In this document: one piece after another, positions 1 to 9,309 of the stretch | Layout: each line of letters starts with the position of its first letter | Numbering within the stretch: the stretch's first letter is position 1 | Assembly: GCA_900542765.1 (NCBI GenBank) | Contig: UQOX01000006.1 | Span: 1-64,000, forward strand | From: an uncultured Porphyromonadaceae bacterium | Lineage (GTDB): Bacteria > Bacteroidota > Bacteroidia > Bacteroidales > UBA11471 | DNA: 64,000 bases | Direction of reading: 5' to 3' | Made by a program: the position numbers and the translations under genes | Notes under the pieces: model-generated | Database searches by the model: none | What the model saw: only the letters and a program-made list of their open reading frames with translations | Told to the model about the DNA's origin: nothing

Positions 1-593
1 TGGTTCAACTCATGCGAACTGAGACCTGTACCGGCTGCCGGCGAGTAGGGCTGTATGGTGTATCCTTTATATAGGAGCCCTTTCTTGTAAAGTTGTTGCA
101 AGAGCCACCACAACGTTTCGATGTATCGATTGTCATAGGTAATATAGGGGTCTTTCATGTCGACCCAATATCCCATTTTGTGTGTGAGGTCTTCCCATTC
201 TTTGGTAAACTTCATCACATCTTTGCGACAGGCGGCATTATACTCTTCGACCGAGATTTTCTTACCGATGTCTTCTTTGGTGATGCCCAAGGCTTTTTCC
301 ACGCCCAATTCTACGGGCAGGCCGTGCGTGTCCCAGCCGGCTTTGCGCATTACCTGGAACCCTTTCATCGTTTTGTAGCGGCAGAAAATATCCTTGATGG
401 AGCGCGCCATGACATGGTGTATGCCGGGCATGCCGTTGGCCGAAGGGGGACCTTCATAGAAAACAAATGAGGGTGCGCCTTCCCGTATTTCGAGACTCTT
501 TTGGAAGAGTTGTTCGGCGTCCCATTTTTTCAGCACCTCCTTATTTATCTCTGATAAATCGAAGTGAGAATATTCGGTAAATTTCTTGTCCAT
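1..593 (-). CDS. ileS: Isoleucyl-tRNA synthetase, N-terminal part (cut by window start)
   Basis: Charges tRNA-Ile with isoleucine in the cytosol. Only the first 197 or so residues are in the window; the gene runs off the left edge. The protein begins MDKKFTEYSHFDLSEINKEV and has the class I synthetase N-terminal Rossmann segment, with the conserved stretch VFYEGPPSANG followed by IKDIFCRYKTMKGF and the downstream GWDTHGLPVELGVEK block typical of IleRS. Odd point: the class I HxGH signature is written G57-I58-H59-H60, so positions one and three are swapped relative to HIGH. The ATG at 593 is the first plausible start and lies about 40 bases from a TATCTTTG promoter element. It is divergently transcribed from the peptidase gene. 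The family call is very secure. Confidence 0.97.
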   Translation of the reverse strand, partial: MDKKFTEYSHFDLSEINKEVLKKWDAEQLFQKSLEIREGAPSFVFYEGPPSANGMPGIHHVMARSIKDIFCRYKTMKGFQVMRKAGWDTHGLPVELGVEKALGITKEDIGKKISVEEYNAACRKDVMKFTKEWEDLTHKMGYWVDMKDPYITYDNRYIETLWWLLQQLYKKGLLYKGYTIQPYSPAAGTGLSSHELN

Positions 594-630
594 GTTTGTC
601 AGAACTATTTATGCTTTATATAAGTGCGTG

Positions 631-638
631 CAAAGATA
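631..638 (-). promoter_or_regulatory. -7 promoter element of ileS
   Basis: On the minus strand this reads TATCTTTG, an exact match to the Bacteroides -7 consensus TAnnTTTG, 38 bases before the ileS start. No convincing TTTG -33 box is seen at the usual spacing. Confidence 0.55.
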
Positions 639-697
639 AGAAAAAACATCTAATAAACGAACTATCGCATTAGATAGGTTTTCTAAATGCAAATTGT

Positions 698-705
698 TAC
701 TTTTG
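698..705 (+). promoter_or_regulatory. -7 promoter element of the S9 peptidase gene
   Basis: TACTTTTG matches the Bacteroides TAnnTTTG consensus and lies 45 bases before the ATG at 751. The T-rich run at 677-683 is a weak candidate for the -33 region. Together with the element at 631-638 it makes this a divergent promoter region. Confidence 0.55.
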
Positions 706-750
706 TGGGAAGCTATTCAGCAGATGTTTTTCATATAAACCAATATATTT

Positions 751-3006
751 ATGGCGCTAAGGCATGTCTTGCTATGTGTGGGCTTACTGGCTTGTTTATC
801 AGTTGCTTCACAAGGGAAAATCGACGATTATAACCGAGCTTACGCGTTGAAATCGAAATATGGCGGAAAGGTATATTACGATAGAGTGGAACCTGTATGG
901 ATAGGTGGCGACAATCTTTTTTGGTATGTGCGCTATACCCCAGATGGGAACCATTACGTCAAGGTCGATGTTCGACGAAAGAAACGTTCCCCATTGTTCA
1001 ATCATGAAAAGATGGGTCGTCAGTTATCCGCTGTTGTGGAACGTCGTGTTGACAGCCATCATCTCGATTTACGCCAGTGCCGCCTCAATGACCAAGGTGA
1101 TACGCTGCATTTTGTTTATGATGGGCGAAATTGGTGCTATGACATATCTCGGGAGAAACTTGTCTGCCTAGGACAAGTCATGCCCCGACAGCAAGGCCGT
1201 CGGCGTTATTGGTCAGAGACCGATGAAGAGAAACAAGGCACGCCTGTTGCGTCGCCCGATGGAAGGTATGTCGCTTATGTCAAAGAGCATAACCTTTATG
1301 TGCGAGAATGTAAAAGCGGAGAGGAGAGAAGGTTGAGCTATGACGGCACCGAGGGCAATTACTATTCTGCGCGCATCATGTGGTCGCCCGATTCTCGCCG
1401 GATTGCAATATGCCGCATACGCCCGGTAGCCGAAAAAAGATATATCCACTATGTGGAGTCATCGCCCCAAGAGCAATTACAGCCCATACTTCACCGCCAG
1501 GAATATGCCAAACCCGGAGATGAATTGCCCGTTAAGGAACCCCGCATCTTCGATGTGGAGGCGTGTGTGATGCAATCACCCTCGACAGAACTCTTCCCTT
1601 CGCCTTATGCCTTGTCGGGGTTCCGTTGGGACGCCGACAGCCGAGCCATCACATTTGAGTATAATGAACGGGGACACAAGATTTATCGTCTGTTGCAAAT
1701 GTCTGCCTTAACGGGACGGGTTGAAACAATCATTGAAGAGAAGGAAGACAAATATGTGAACTACACACGCATTTACAGGCATCATTTGCGCGATGGCCGT
1801 CATATTATCTGGTCGAGTGAACGGGACAATTACAATCATCTCTATCTCTATGACCGGCAATCGAAAGAGGCTCCCCGGCAAATCACAAAAGGGCCATGGT
1901 ATGTCCGCGGTGTGCAGTATGTCGATGAGCAGAATCGGCATGTTTATTTCTCGGCCAATGGCATGAATCCCCATGAAGACCCATATCTGATACATTATTA
2001 TCGCATCAACTTCGATGGTACCGGGTTGCTCGCACTCACTCCCGAGGACGGAATGCACCGTGTATGGTATTCACCCGACTATACCTATCTTGTCGATGTA
2101 TATTCCAAGGTCGATGTTCCGCCGGTTACCGTGTTGCGAGATGCTTCGAGTGGAGAAGTCATCATGGAACTCGAAAGAGCCGATATTTCCCGGTTGCTCG
2201 ATGAGGGCTGGCGGGCTCCCGAGAGTTTTTCGGCCAAAGGCCGTGACGGGAAAACCGACATCTGGGGTATCATATACCGTCCGAGCAATTTCGATGCTTC
2301 ACGTCGCTACCCGATAATCGAATATATCTATTCGGGCCCAGGTGACCAGTATGTACCTAAAAGTTTCTCCGCTTATAATTGGGTTATGTCTTCCTTGGCC
2401 GAATTGGGGTTTATCGTCGTTCAGGTCGATGGCATGACTACCTCTTTCCGGTCAAAAGAATTTGAAGAAGTTTGTTATAAAAATCTGAAAGACGCCGGAT
2501 TGCCCGATCATGTGGCATGGATACGAGCCGCAGCCGAACGCTATCCCAGCATGGACACAAGTCGTGTTGGCATATTCGGGTGCTCGGCCGGAGGCCAAGA
2601 AGCCATGACAGCACTCCTGTTCTATCCCGATTTTTACAAAGCCGGTTATGCCGCATGTGGTTGTCATGATAACCGTATGGACAAAATATGGTGGAATGAA
2701 CAATGGCTGGGATATCCGGTCGATGAATCTTATCGTTCCTGCTCCAATGTCGAGAATGCCCATCTGCTGCAACGTCCGCTTATGCTACTTGTCGGAGAAC
2801 TCGATGACAACGTCGACCCCGCATCGACGATGCAGGTTGTCGATGCTTTGATAAAAGCGAACAAAGATTTTGAGCTGGTGGTCTTGCCGGGCAAAGGGCA
2901 CACGATGGGAGAAAGTTATGGCGAACACAAACGCTATGATTTTTTTGTGCGACATCTATTGGGTGTGACCCCTCCGGCATGGAATGAGGTGGAGTCCCAC
3001 GAATAG
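751..3006 (+). CDS. Secreted S9 family dipeptidyl peptidase (DPP IV-like)
   Basis: A serine exopeptidase that is expected to remove N-terminal dipeptides from peptides in the periplasm. The 751-residue protein starts with a signal peptide (hydrophobic residues about 5-20, cleavage near ASQG). It continues with a DPP IV-type beta-propeller (about 100-460, with repeats such as SPDGRYVAYV and SPDSRRIAI) and ends in an alpha/beta hydrolase domain (about 520-745). The catalytic triad is visible: nucleophile S612 in GCSAGG, D685 in GELDDNVDP, and H717 in GKGHTMGE. The length fits DPP IV proteins of this phylum. It stands alone between divergent ileS and aspS, with its own promoter. Exact substrate preference (X-Pro or other) cannot be read from the sequence. 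Confidence 0.92.
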   Translation: MALRHVLLCVGLLACLSVASQGKIDDYNRAYALKSKYGGKVYYDRVEPVWIGGDNLFWYVRYTPDGNHYVKVDVRRKKRSPLFNHEKMGRQLSAVVERRVDSHHLDLRQCRLNDQGDTLHFVYDGRNWCYDISREKLVCLGQVMPRQQGRRRYWSETDEEKQGTPVASPDGRYVAYVKEHNLYVRECKSGEERRLSYDGTEGNYYSARIMWSPDSRRIAICRIRPVAEKRYIHYVESSPQEQLQPILHRQEYAKPGDELPVKEPRIFDVEACVMQSPSTELFPSPYALSGFRWDADSRAITFEYNERGHKIYRLLQMSALTGRVETIIEEKEDKYVNYTRIYRHHLRDGRHIIWSSERDNYNHLYLYDRQSKEAPRQITKGPWYVRGVQYVDEQNRHVYFSANGMNPHEDPYLIHYYRINFDGTGLLALTPEDGMHRVWYSPDYTYLVDVYSKVDVPPVTVLRDASSGEVIMELERADISRLLDEGWRAPESFSAKGRDGKTDIWGIIYRPSNFDASRRYPIIEYIYSGPGDQYVPKSFSAYNWVMSSLAELGFIVVQVDGMTTSFRSKEFEEVCYKNLKDAGLPDHVAWIRAAAERYPSMDTSRVGIFGCSAGGQEAMTALLFYPDFYKAGYAACGCHDNRMDKIWWNEQWLGYPVDESYRSCSNVENAHLLQRPLMLLVGELDDNVDPASTMQVVDALIKANKDFELVVLPGKGHTMGESYGEHKRYDFFVRHLLGVTPPAWNEVESHE

Positions 3007-3102
3007 ATTGCGAAAATGAATTCGACAATTCCCTTTTTTAAGGACGGCATTCTGTGCCGATGGGAATGCGTGAATGTTGCCCGTTACAAATTTGCATCAT
3101 TC

Positions 3103-3134
3103 ATTGCTTATTCATCTAAAATAAACTACCTTTG
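3103..3134 (+). promoter_or_regulatory. Promoter of aspS
   Basis: ATTG at 3103-3106, a 20-base spacer, then TACCTTTG at 3127-3134, matching the Bacteroides TTTG-N20-TAnnTTTG pattern apart from the first base. It places the transcript start near 3141, which supports the translation start at 3212 and argues against the longer frame beginning at 3143. Confidence 0.6.
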
Positions 3135-3211
3135 CGCATCTTGTGCCGCGGAATGCATACCGTGGGTGTGAACGAGGCATTTGTAATATTTTGACAATAA
3201 ACAGGAAATAT

Positions 3212-4969
3212 ATGTATAGGACAAAAACATGCGGAGAATTGCGATTGAGCGATGCCGGTAGTGTCGTTACATTGGCAGGTTGGGTACAACGCCTCCGCAA
3301 GATGGGCGGTATGACATTTGTCGACCTGCGCGACCGGTATGGAATTACGCAATTGGTTTTCAACGAAGAAGAGAATGCCGAGTTGTGCGAACAGGCCAAT
3401 CATCTGGGCCGGGAATATGTGATTCAGGTTGTCGGGAAAGTGAATGAACGATTCAGCAAGAATCTCAACCTACCTACCGGTGAAATCGAAATCATCGTTT
3501 CGGAGTTGAAGGTGCTGAACAGTGCCTTGACACCGCCTTTCACTATCGAAGACAATACCGATGGCGGCGACGACATTCGCATGAAATATCGCTACCTCGA
3601 CTTGCGCCGTTCGGCTGTGCGCAAGAATCTCGAATTGCGTCACAAAATGACGATAGAGGTGCGTAAATACCTCGACGAACATGGCTTTATCGAAGTGGAA
3701 ACCCCGATTCTGGTAGGCTCCACCCCCGAGGGTGCCCGGGACTTTGTCGTTCCCTCCCGTATGAACCCGGGACAATTCTATGCCTTGCCCCAAAGCCCCC
3801 AAACCTTGAAACAGTTGTTGATGGTATCGGGATTTGACCGTTATTTCCAAATTGCCAAATGCTTCCGCGATGAAGATTTGAGAGCCGACCGTCAGCCCGA
3901 ATTTACCCAAATCGACTGCGAAATGTCATTTGTGGAGCAAGATGACATCATCAACCTTTTCGAAGGTATGGCCAAATACCTCTTTAAAGTCATTCGCGGT
4001 GTAGAACTCACCGAACCTTTCTTGCGTATGCCTTGGTCCGAAGCCATGAAATATTATGGAAGCGACAAACCCGATTTGCGTTTCGGCATGAAGTTCGTTG
4101 AGTTGATGGACATCATGAAAGGCCACGGCTTTTCGGTATTCGACAATGCGGCGTACATCGGCGGTATCTGTGCCGAGGGAGCCGCCCACTATACCCGCAA
4201 GCAACTCGATGCCCTTACCGACTTTGTGAAAAAGCCCCAAATTGGTGCCAAAGGAATGGTTTATGCCCGTGTCGAGGCCGACGGAACGGTAAAATCGAGC
4301 GTCGACAAGTTCTACACGCAAGAGGTGTTGCAGGAGATGAAAGCGGCCTTCGGTGCCAAACCAGGCGATTTGATTTTGATTCTCAGCGGCGATGATGCCA
4401 TGAAGACCCGCAAGCAACTTTGTGAGCTTCGTCTCGAAATGGGCAACCAACTGGGACTGCGCGACAAGAACAAATTTGCCCTGCTGTGGGTGGTCGATTT
4501 CCCCATGTTTGAGTGGAGCGACGAGGAAAATCGCCTCATGGCCATGCACCACCCCTTTACTCACCCCAAAGAAGAGGACATTCCTTTGCTCGATACCAAC
4601 CCCGAAGCTGTCCGTGCCGATGCCTACGACATGGTGTGCAACGGCATCGAAGTGGGAGGCGGGTCGATTCGTATCCACGATGCGCAGTTGCAAGCCAAGA
4701 TGTTCGAAATACTGGGCTTTACCCCCGAACGCGCACAGGAACAGTTCGGCTTCCTCATGAATGCCTTCAAATACGGTGCTCCCCCTCACGGCGGATTGGC
4801 TTATGGCCTCGACCGCTGGGTGAGCATATTTGCCGGCCTCGACAGTATTCGCGATTGCATCGCTTTCCCCAAGAACAACAGTGGCCGCGATGTGATGCTC
4901 GATGCCCCTTCGGTGCTTGATCCCAAGCAACTCGACGAGTTGAATCTCAAAGTAGAACTGCCCCAGTAA
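3212..4969 (+). CDS. aspS: Aspartyl-tRNA synthetase
   Basis: Class II synthetase that charges tRNA-Asp. The start was set at ATG 3212 (protein begins [12 protein letters not shown]) because the frame upstream would begin at the transcription start and encode an unconserved leader. The result is 585 residues, normal for bacterial AspRS. Domains: OB-fold anticodon-binding domain (about 1-110), class II catalytic core with motif 2 ([18 protein letters not shown], about 216-233), a bacterial GAD insertion (about 290-410), and motif 3 ([10 protein letters not shown], about 525-535). The flipping-loop and aspartate-binding blocks look intact. A Nif3-like gene follows after 10 bases, so the two are probably cotranscribed. 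Confidence 0.98.
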   Translation: MYRTKTCGELRLSDAGSVVTLAGWVQRLRKMGGMTFVDLRDRYGITQLVFNEEENAELCEQANHLGREYVIQVVGKVNERFSKNLNLPTGEIEIIVSELKVLNSALTPPFTIEDNTDGGDDIRMKYRYLDLRRSAVRKNLELRHKMTIEVRKYLDEHGFIEVETPILVGSTPEGARDFVVPSRMNPGQFYALPQSPQTLKQLLMVSGFDRYFQIAKCFRDEDLRADRQPEFTQIDCEMSFVEQDDIINLFEGMAKYLFKVIRGVELTEPFLRMPWSEAMKYYGSDKPDLRFGMKFVELMDIMKGHGFSVFDNAAYIGGICAEGAAHYTRKQLDALTDFVKKPQIGAKGMVYARVEADGTVKSSVDKFYTQEVLQEMKAAFGAKPGDLILILSGDDAMKTRKQLCELRLEMGNQLGLRDKNKFALLWVVDFPMFEWSDEENRLMAMHHPFTHPKEEDIPLLDTNPEAVRADAYDMVCNGIEVGGGSIRIHDAQLQAKMFEILGFTPERAQEQFGFLMNAFKYGAPPHGGLAYGLDRWVSIFAGLDSIRDCIAFPKNNSGRDVMLDAPSVLDPKQLDELNLKVELPQ

Positions 4970-4979
4970 ATCATTCCGC

Positions 4980-6077
4980 ATGATAACGGTCGGAGACATT
5001 ATACAGGTCCTGGAAACGGTGGCACCTTTGGCGTTGCAGGAATCCTATGACAACGCCGGGTTGCTTACCGGTTCACGCGACATGGAGGCGCACGCCGCCC
5101 TTGTGTGCATCGACATTACCGAGGAGGTCATCGACGATGCCATATCCCAAGGAGCCAATTTGGTCATTTCGCATCACCCCCTGGTGTTCCGTCCCCTGAA
5201 ATCATTTACCGGGAAAGATTACATCGAACGCACACTCATCAAAGCCATCAAAAACGACATTGCCATCTATGCCTGCCACACCAATATGGATAATGCGTGG
5301 AATGGCGTAAACTTTAAAATGGCCGAGATGTTGGGGCTCTTCAATCTCTCGATACTCTCACCGCTTCCCCAGCAACTGTTGAAGTTGGTGACCTATGTCC
5401 CGTCGAGCCATGCCGATAGCGTGCGGCAGGCTCTCTTTGAGGCCGGAGCCGGTACCATAGGCGATTATGACGCATGCAGTTACAACAGCGAAGGTTTCGG
5501 GACGTTCCGGGCCGGAGAAAGCACTCACCCTTATTGCGGCGCAATCGGTGAATTGCACCAAGAGCCTGAACTGAGGATTGAGATGGTACTTCCTCGTCAT
5601 CTGCGTGCACGGGTGGTGCGCACGCTTTTGCAGGTGCACCCCTATGAAGAGCCGGCATTCGACCTCATTGCCATAGAGAACGAATGGGAACAGGCCGGTG
5701 CAGGGGTGGTGGGAGAGTTGCTCTGCCCGATGGACGAGATGGATTTTTTGCAACGGTTGAAATCGGTTTTCAAGGCCGGTTGCGTAAAATATTCTTCTCT
5801 CACGGGGAAAAAGATACGACAAGTGGCATTGTGCGGAGGTTCAGGCTCATTTCTCATACCCAAGGCCGTGGCGATGGGAGTCGATGCCTTTGTGACCGGA
5901 GAAATCAAATACCATGAGTTTTTCGGCAATGACGACTCCATATTATTGGCCGAAATAGGCCATTATGAAAGCGAACAGTACACAAAAGATATTTTTTGTG
6001 AGATAATAACAAAAAAATTTCCTACCTTTGCGTGCTATTATACAAAGGTTGAAACAAATCCGATAAATTATTTGTAA
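4980..6077 (+). CDS. Nif3-like dinuclear metal-centre protein (YbgI/YqfO family)
   Basis: Member of the NIF3/GTP cyclohydrolase I type 2 family: a hexameric protein with a two-metal site whose cellular reaction is unsettled. The 365-residue protein has the N-terminal metal ligands in ISHHPL (H65, H66), a conserved CHTNMDNAWNG stretch, and the C-terminal metal half with GEIKYHEFF and EIGHYESE. Between them (about 135-230) lies the CutA/PII-like insertion found in the longer YqfO-type members (LPRHLRARVV, VHPYEEPAFD). It is 10 bases downstream of aspS and 2 bases upstream of the zinc-ribbon gene, a neighbour pair seen widely in bacteria. Function beyond metal binding should not be inferred. Confidence 0.9.
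   Translation: MITVGDIIQVLETVAPLALQESYDNAGLLTGSRDMEAHAALVCIDITEEVIDDAISQGANLVISHHPLVFRPLKSFTGKDYIERTLIKAIKNDIAIYACHTNMDNAWNGVNFKMAEMLGLFNLSILSPLPQQLLKLVTYVPSSHADSVRQALFEAGAGTIGDYDACSYNSEGFGTFRAGESTHPYCGAIGELHQEPELRIEMVLPRHLRARVVRTLLQVHPYEEPAFDLIAIENEWEQAGAGVVGELLCPMDEMDFLQRLKSVFKAGCVKYSSLTGKKIRQVALCGGSGSFLIPKAVAMGVDAFVTGEIKYHEFFGNDDSILLAEIGHYESEQYTKDIFCEIITKKFPTFACYYTKVETNPINYL
6023..6030 (+). promoter_or_regulatory. Internal -7 promoter element before the zinc-ribbon gene
   Basis: TACCTTTG inside the last codons of the Nif3-like gene, 49 bases before the next ATG. A TTTG at 5995-5998 is 24 bases upstream, slightly longer than the usual spacer. It suggests that the zinc-ribbon gene can be transcribed independently. 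Confidence 0.45.
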
Positions 6078-6079
6078 GC

Positions 6080-6844
6080 ATGGCTACCGAAAAGACAAAA
6101 GCTGAAAAGGAATATACCGTTGAAGAACGGTTGAAAACGCTGTACGAGTTACAGACTATGCTCTCGGAGATAGACCGCATCAAAACCTTGCGCGGAGAAC
6201 TTCCTCTCGAAGTAAAAGACCTCGAAGACGAGATTGCCAGATTGGAAACCCGAGTTCAAAAGTTCCAAGGCGAAATCGTCCAATTACAAAGCGATATTGC
6301 CAAAGAGAAAGAAGGAATCAAAAATTCCCAAACGCTTATTGAGAAATATACAGCCCAACAAGACAATGTGCGAAACAACCGGGAGTTTGATTTCTTGACA
6401 AAAGAAATAGAATATCAGAATTTGTCGATAGAGCTTTGCGAAAAACATATTCGCGAATATACGGCTCAGGAAAAGAACAAAAAAGAGGAAATCGAGACCT
6501 GTCAAACCACTATTGCCGAGCGGACAACCGACTTGCAAGAGAAAAAAGAAGAGCTCGATGAAATCATCGCTGAGACTCGCCAAGACGAGGAAAAATTGCG
6601 CGAAAAAGCCAAAAAGCTCGAACAACAGGTCGACCCCCGTCTGTTGACGGCATTCAAACGCATTCGTAAAAACGCCCGTAATGGCTTGGCCGTCGTTTAT
6701 ATCCAACGTGGAGCTTGTGGAGGTTGCTTCAACAAAATCCCGCCACAACGACAACTCGACATCAAGATGCACAAAAAAATCATCGTTTGCGAATACTGTG
6801 GTCGCATCATGATCGACCCTGAGTTAGCCGGCGTACAAGAATAA
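6080..6844 (+). CDS. Coiled-coil protein with C4 zinc ribbon
   Basis: A 254-residue cytosolic protein of the zf-RING_7/COG1579 type. Residues about 10-190 are a long, charged coiled coil (E/K/Q-rich heptads such as LEDEIARLETRVQKFQGEI). The C terminus is a four-cysteine zinc ribbon: C213 and C216 in CGGC, then C237 and C240 in CEYC, with the family stretch FNKIPPQRQLDIK between them. No enzymatic motif is visible. Relatives are proposed to bind nucleic acid, but this is not established. It directly follows the Nif3-like gene (2 bases) and is closed by a terminator. The start is fixed by the tight junction. Confidence 0.88.
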   Translation: MATEKTKAEKEYTVEERLKTLYELQTMLSEIDRIKTLRGELPLEVKDLEDEIARLETRVQKFQGEIVQLQSDIAKEKEGIKNSQTLIEKYTAQQDNVRNNREFDFLTKEIEYQNLSIELCEKHIREYTAQEKNKKEEIETCQTTIAERTTDLQEKKEELDEIIAETRQDEEKLREKAKKLEQQVDPRLLTAFKRIRKNARNGLAVVYIQRGACGGCFNKIPPQRQLDIKMHKKIIVCEYCGRIMIDPELAGVQE

Positions 6845-6865
6845 GATTTTTTTGAAACTAAAATC

Positions 6866-6904
6866 AAAGGCGAGCTCCTTGGAATCGGAACCCGCCTTTT
6901 TTTT
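6866..6904 (+). terminator. Rho-independent terminator after the zinc-ribbon gene
   Basis: AAAGGCG (6866-6872) pairs with CGCCTTT (6893-6899), followed by a run of T to 6904. It ends the aspS-nif3-zinc-ribbon unit. Confidence 0.65.
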
Positions 6905-6941
6905 ATTGATGATTGTCAATTTACAGAGAATTATCCCCGTA

Positions 6942-7055
6942 GATCATAGAAGACGTGCTTTTTTCGAGAAACATGGCTACACCGTGATGCGGGAGCAAAA
7001 AGCAAAAGCTAACCGATTGTATATGACCAATTTTGTTATGATGAAAATTTTGTAG
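6942..7055 (+). pseudogene. C-terminal remnant of a GNAT acetyltransferase
   Basis: The translated frame carries RAFFEKHGYTVMREQ followed by YMTNFVMMKIL and a stop. This looks like the last beta strands of small GNAT N-acetyltransferases, where FFEKxGF...LTNFVMxKxL is the usual ending. About 37 C-terminal residues survive. The rest of the gene, including the acetyl-CoA-binding motif A, is missing. Upstream the frame runs back into the terminator of the previous gene, so the fragment has no plausible start and is unlikely to be translated. The assignment rests on my recall of the family ending. Confidence 0.6.
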
Positions 7056-7071
7056 CCATCGGGAAATTTAC

Positions 7072-7112
7072 AAAAAAAGGAGTGCCTCGAAAACCGGGGC
7101 ACTCCTTTTTTG
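7072..7112 (-). terminator. Terminator of the mutA-mutB operon
   Basis: A 17-base stem (with one G-T pair) around an AAAA loop, flanked by A and T runs: AAGGAGTGCC pairs with GGCACTCCTT. It lies 16 bases past the mutB stop and could work in both directions. Confidence 0.8.
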
Positions 7113-7127
7113 TAGTAGGAGAAGTGT

Positions 7128-9281
7128 TTATTCTTCCCAACCGCGTAATTGCATGAGGATTTTGGTGACATCATAAGCCGAGCGGGCTACGGGTGTACCG
7201 GGGCCGAAAATGGCAGCAACTCCTGTTTTGTAGAGGAAGTCATAGTCTTGCGGAGGAATAACGCCACCGGCAACGACGACGATGTCCTCGCGACCCAGTT
7301 TCTTCAACTCTTCAAATACTTGGGGTATGAGGGTCTTGTGACCGGCAGCCAAAGAGGATACGGCCAAAACATGCACGTCGTTTTCAACGGCTTGGCGAGT
7401 GGCTTCGGCCGGAGTCTGGAACAGCGGTCCCATATCGACGTCGAAGCCGCAATCGGCATATCCGGTAGCTACGACTTTGGCACCGCGGTCGTGACCGTCC
7501 TGACCCATTTTGGCAACCATGATGCGGGGTTGACGGCCCTCTTTCTGCGCAAATTTTTCGATAATTTCCTTGGCCCGTATGAAGTCGGGGTCATTCTTCG
7601 TTTCTGTTGAATACACGCCTGATATGGTTCTAATGATTGCTTTATAACGTCCCACGACAGCTTCGCAGGCATCGGATATTTCGCCCAGTGTCGCTCTCAC
7701 TTTGGCAGCTTTCACGGCCAAGTCGAGCAGGTTGCCTTGTTTGGTCTTCACGCATTCGGTAATGGCGTCAAGAGCGGCTTTCACGGCATCGTTGTCACGA
7801 TGAGCTTTCAAGTCGTTCAGTCGGGCAATTTGCTGGTTGCGTACCGCGGTATTGTCCACTTCGAGAATGTCGATGGGGTCTTCTTTTTCGAGATGGTATT
7901 TGTTGATACCCACAATGGTTTGTTTGCCCGAGTCGATGCGAGCCTGGGTGCGAGCCGCGGCCTCTTCGATACGCAGTTTGGGCAGACCGGTCTCGATGGC
8001 TTTGGCCATACCGCCGAGCTTCTCGATTTCCTGAATGTGTTCCCACGCTTTGTGCGCCAACTCATTGGTGAGGCTTTCGACGTAATACGAACCAGCCCAC
8101 GGGTCAATCTCTTTCGTTACATAGGTCTCTTCCTGAATGTAAATCTGAGTGTTGCGGGCAATACGAGCCGAGAAGTCGGTAGGCAGGGCGATGGCTTCGT
8201 CGAGGGCGTTGGTATGCAACGATTGGGTATGACCTTGTGCGGCTCCCATGGCCTCGATACAGGTACGGCCTACATTGTTGAAGGGGTCTTGCTCGGTAAG
8301 CGACCAACCCGAAGTCTGCGAGTGGGTGCGCAAAGCCATCGATTTGGGATTCTTGGGATTGAACTGTTTGACGATTTTGGCCCACAGCATACGCGCTGCA
8401 CGCATCTTGGCAATCTCCATGAAGTAATTCATGCCGATGGCCCAGAAGAACGACAATCGCGGAGCAAATGTGTCGATATCCATTCCGGCATTGATACCGG
8501 CACGGAGATATTCCAATCCATCGGCCAAGGTATATGCCAATTCGATGTCGGCTGTCGCACCGGCTTCCTGCATGTGGTAACCCGAGATGGAGATGGAGTT
8601 GAATTTGGGCATGTACTGGGAGGTGAACTCGAAGATGTCGGCAATGATACGCATCGAGAACTCAGGCGGATAGATATAGGTATTACGCACCATGAACTCT
8701 TTCAGAATATCATTCTGAATGGTTCCGGCCATCTCTTCGAGCTTGGCTCCTTGTTCCAGTCCGGCGTTGATATAGAAGGCCATGATGGGAAGTACGGCTC
8801 CGTTCATGGTCATTGATACCGACATTTTGTTCAAGGGTATGCTGTCGAACAAGACTTTCATGTCCTCGACACTGCATATCGACACACCGGCTTTTCCCAC
8901 ATCACCGACGACTCGTTCGTGGTCGGCATCATAGCCACGGTGGGTGGGCAGGTCAAATGCCACCGAAAGACCTTTCTGTCCCGAAGCCAGGTTGCGGCGA
9001 TAGAAAGCATTCGATTCTTCGGCGGTAGAGAATCCCGCATATTGCCGAATGGTCCAAGGACGCATGGCATACATTCCGCTGTACGGACCTCTCAGATAGG
9101 GAGGAATACCGGCAACATAGTTGAGGTGTTCCATGCCTTCGAGGTCGGCTTTGGTGTAGATGGGTTTTACGGGAATCTGTTCGGGGGTTATCCAGTCGGC
9201 ATTGTTGTTTTGCAGCTCCGCATGTCCGCTATGGGCGAAAGCATCGGTGCGAATATTTATGTTTTTGAAATTAGGTCTCAT
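7128..9281 (-). CDS. mutB: Methylmalonyl-CoA mutase large (catalytic) subunit
   Basis: Adenosylcobalamin-dependent isomerisation of succinyl-CoA and methylmalonyl-CoA, the entry to propionate formation in Bacteroidales. The 717-residue protein has the N-terminal TIM-barrel substrate domain ([51 protein letters not shown]) and a C-terminal B12-binding domain. The cobalt-ligating histidine is H597 in DGHDRG, followed by the SSLAAGH and VVAGGVIP blocks. It lies 28 bases downstream of the small subunit on the same strand and ends before a strong terminator. The length is as expected for the family. Confidence 0.97.
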   Translation of the reverse strand: MRPNFKNINIRTDAFAHSGHAELQNNNADWITPEQIPVKPIYTKADLEGMEHLNYVAGIPPYLRGPYSGMYAMRPWTIRQYAGFSTAEESNAFYRRNLASGQKGLSVAFDLPTHRGYDADHERVVGDVGKAGVSICSVEDMKVLFDSIPLNKMSVSMTMNGAVLPIMAFYINAGLEQGAKLEEMAGTIQNDILKEFMVRNTYIYPPEFSMRIIADIFEFTSQYMPKFNSISISGYHMQEAGATADIELAYTLADGLEYLRAGINAGMDIDTFAPRLSFFWAIGMNYFMEIAKMRAARMLWAKIVKQFNPKNPKSMALRTHSQTSGWSLTEQDPFNNVGRTCIEAMGAAQGHTQSLHTNALDEAIALPTDFSARIARNTQIYIQEETYVTKEIDPWAGSYYVESLTNELAHKAWEHIQEIEKLGGMAKAIETGLPKLRIEEAAARTQARIDSGKQTIVGINKYHLEKEDPIDILEVDNTAVRNQQIARLNDLKAHRDNDAVKAALDAITECVKTKQGNLLDLAVKAAKVRATLGEISDACEAVVGRYKAIIRTISGVYSTETKNDPDFIRAKEIIEKFAQKEGRQPRIMVAKMGQDGHDRGAKVVATGYADCGFDVDMGPLFQTPAEATRQAVENDVHVLAVSSLAAGHKTLIPQVFEELKKLGREDIVVVAGGVIPPQDYDFLYKTGVAAIFGPGTPVARSAYDVTKILMQLRGWEE

Positions 9282-9309
9282 AGTGTAATGCTTTTAAGCC
9301 ATTGGCGGG

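Noticed and set aside
93..470. A plus-strand frame of 125 codons opposite ileS
   Set aside because: It lies wholly antisense to the well-conserved IleRS sequence and has no family resemblance or promoter.
7737..8816. A 359-codon plus-strand frame opposite mutB
   Set aside because: Long antisense frames are common opposite genes with GC-rich third positions; mutB itself is fully conserved and the frame has no motif.
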